From: Thermoplasmatota archaeon
GTDB lineage: Archaea; Thermoplasmatota; Penumbrarchaeia; Penumbrarchaeales; Penumbrarchaeaceae
Length of the DNA: 6,509 nucleotides
Assembly (NCBI GenBank): GCA_030600725.1
Contig: JAUVLN010000125.1
Span: 1-6,509, forward strand
Direction of reading: 5' to 3'
In this document: positions 6,229 through 6,509 of the stretch, piece by piece
How positions within the stretch are numbered: the first letter of the stretch is position 1
Layout: each line of letters starts with the position of its first letter
Notes under the pieces: generated by a model
What the model was told of the DNA's origin: nothing
Database searches by the model: none
What the model saw: the letters and a program-made list of their open reading frames with translations, nothing else
Position numbers and translations under genes: made by a program

Positions 6229-6509
6229 TCAGATGGGCTGGGTCTTCTGTCTATAAGCGAGGATTCCTACAGTCACCAGGAGGACCATGACAACGAATAT
6301 AACTATCCTCCAGTTCACCTTTGTCTCCTCCGTTATCTCACCCACCAGTACGTCGTCCCATACCCCGGCGTTGTCCCCCTCGTTGGACTCCTTTATCGTG
6401 TCGTAGGGGTCCACCACAACCTGGAACGTGTGGAACCTGTTCTCGGAGATGTTGTACTGTGAGAGGTTGAAACGTATCCTGGTATACGCGGTCTCTCCCT
6501 GGGCTATCC
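6229..6509 (-). CDS. C-terminal part of a CARDB-like, membrane-anchored surface protein (5' end outside window)
   Basis: The frame is open from the right edge for 92 residues and ends at TGA (6231-6229). The first ~50 residues look like the end of a CARDB/Ig-like extracellular domain: a beta-rich segment, then VVVDPYDTIKESNEGDNAG, the acidic NE..DN turn that commonly closes such domains. A single transmembrane helix follows (residues ~66-85, IVIFVVMVLLVTVGILAY) with a short basic tail RQKTQPI. The protein is therefore probably anchored at its C-terminus with its bulk outside the cell. An internal GTG at 6417 could be taken as a start, but the domain clearly continues upstream of it. What the missing N-terminal part does cannot be told. 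A terminator-like hairpin follows at 6202-6179. Confidence 0.8.
   Translation of the reverse strand, partial: IAQGETAYTRIRFNLSQYNISENRFHTFQVVVDPYDTIKESNEGDNAGVWDDVLVGEITEETKVNWRIVIFVVMVLLVTVGILAYRQKTQPI

Noticed and set aside
6085..6462. Plus-strand frame of 125 codons near the right edge
   Set aside because: It starts at a TTG without a ribosome site, crosses the terminator hairpin and is antisense to the CARDB-like coding sequence.

Overview
The window looks archaeal, most likely from the Thermoplasmata / Thermoplasmatota side of the Euryarchaeota. The reasons are archaeal-style TATA elements before two genes, one of which appears leaderless; a regulator with two winged-helix domains; CARDB-type extracellular proteins anchored by a single C-terminal membrane helix; and a surface protein with twelve N-glycosylation sequons. 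The lineage call is inference from gene style, not from a marker gene.

All four genes I can support lie on the minus strand, so transcription runs from right to left. From the right edge: (1) 6509-6229, the C-terminal end of a CARDB-like, membrane-anchored surface protein, followed by a hairpin plus T-run terminator at 6202-6179; (2) 6020-4731, a complete AAA_14/DUF4143-type ATPase with what looks like a leaderless promoter and a cluster of inverted half-sites just upstream of its TATA box; (3) a gene-free stretch 4730-4386 holding a strong hairpin, a TATA box and a Shine-Dalgarno sequence; (4) 4385-534, a 1283-residue secreted and membrane-anchored DUF3160 protein; (5) 499 to the left edge, a double winged-helix transcription regulator whose 3' end lies outside the window. 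The last two genes are only 34 bp apart and are probably co-transcribed.

The central object is the DUF3160 protein. It has a signal/anchor segment, a long DUF3160 region, a CARDB-like Ig-fold domain, ten calcium-binding thrombospondin-type-3-like (TSP3) units, one transmembrane helix and a 64-residue acidic cytosolic tail. The ten units come in two lengths (22 and 37 residues) in the order short-long-short-short-long, twice: a 140-residue (420-bp) super-repeat. This suggests a calcium-stiffened stalk that holds the DUF3160 head away from the membrane. The function of DUF3160 is unknown, and nothing in the window proves a new system. The most testable ideas are a membrane-to-nucleus-free signalling link between this surface protein and the regulator encoded directly after it, and self-regulation of the ATPase through the half-site cluster.
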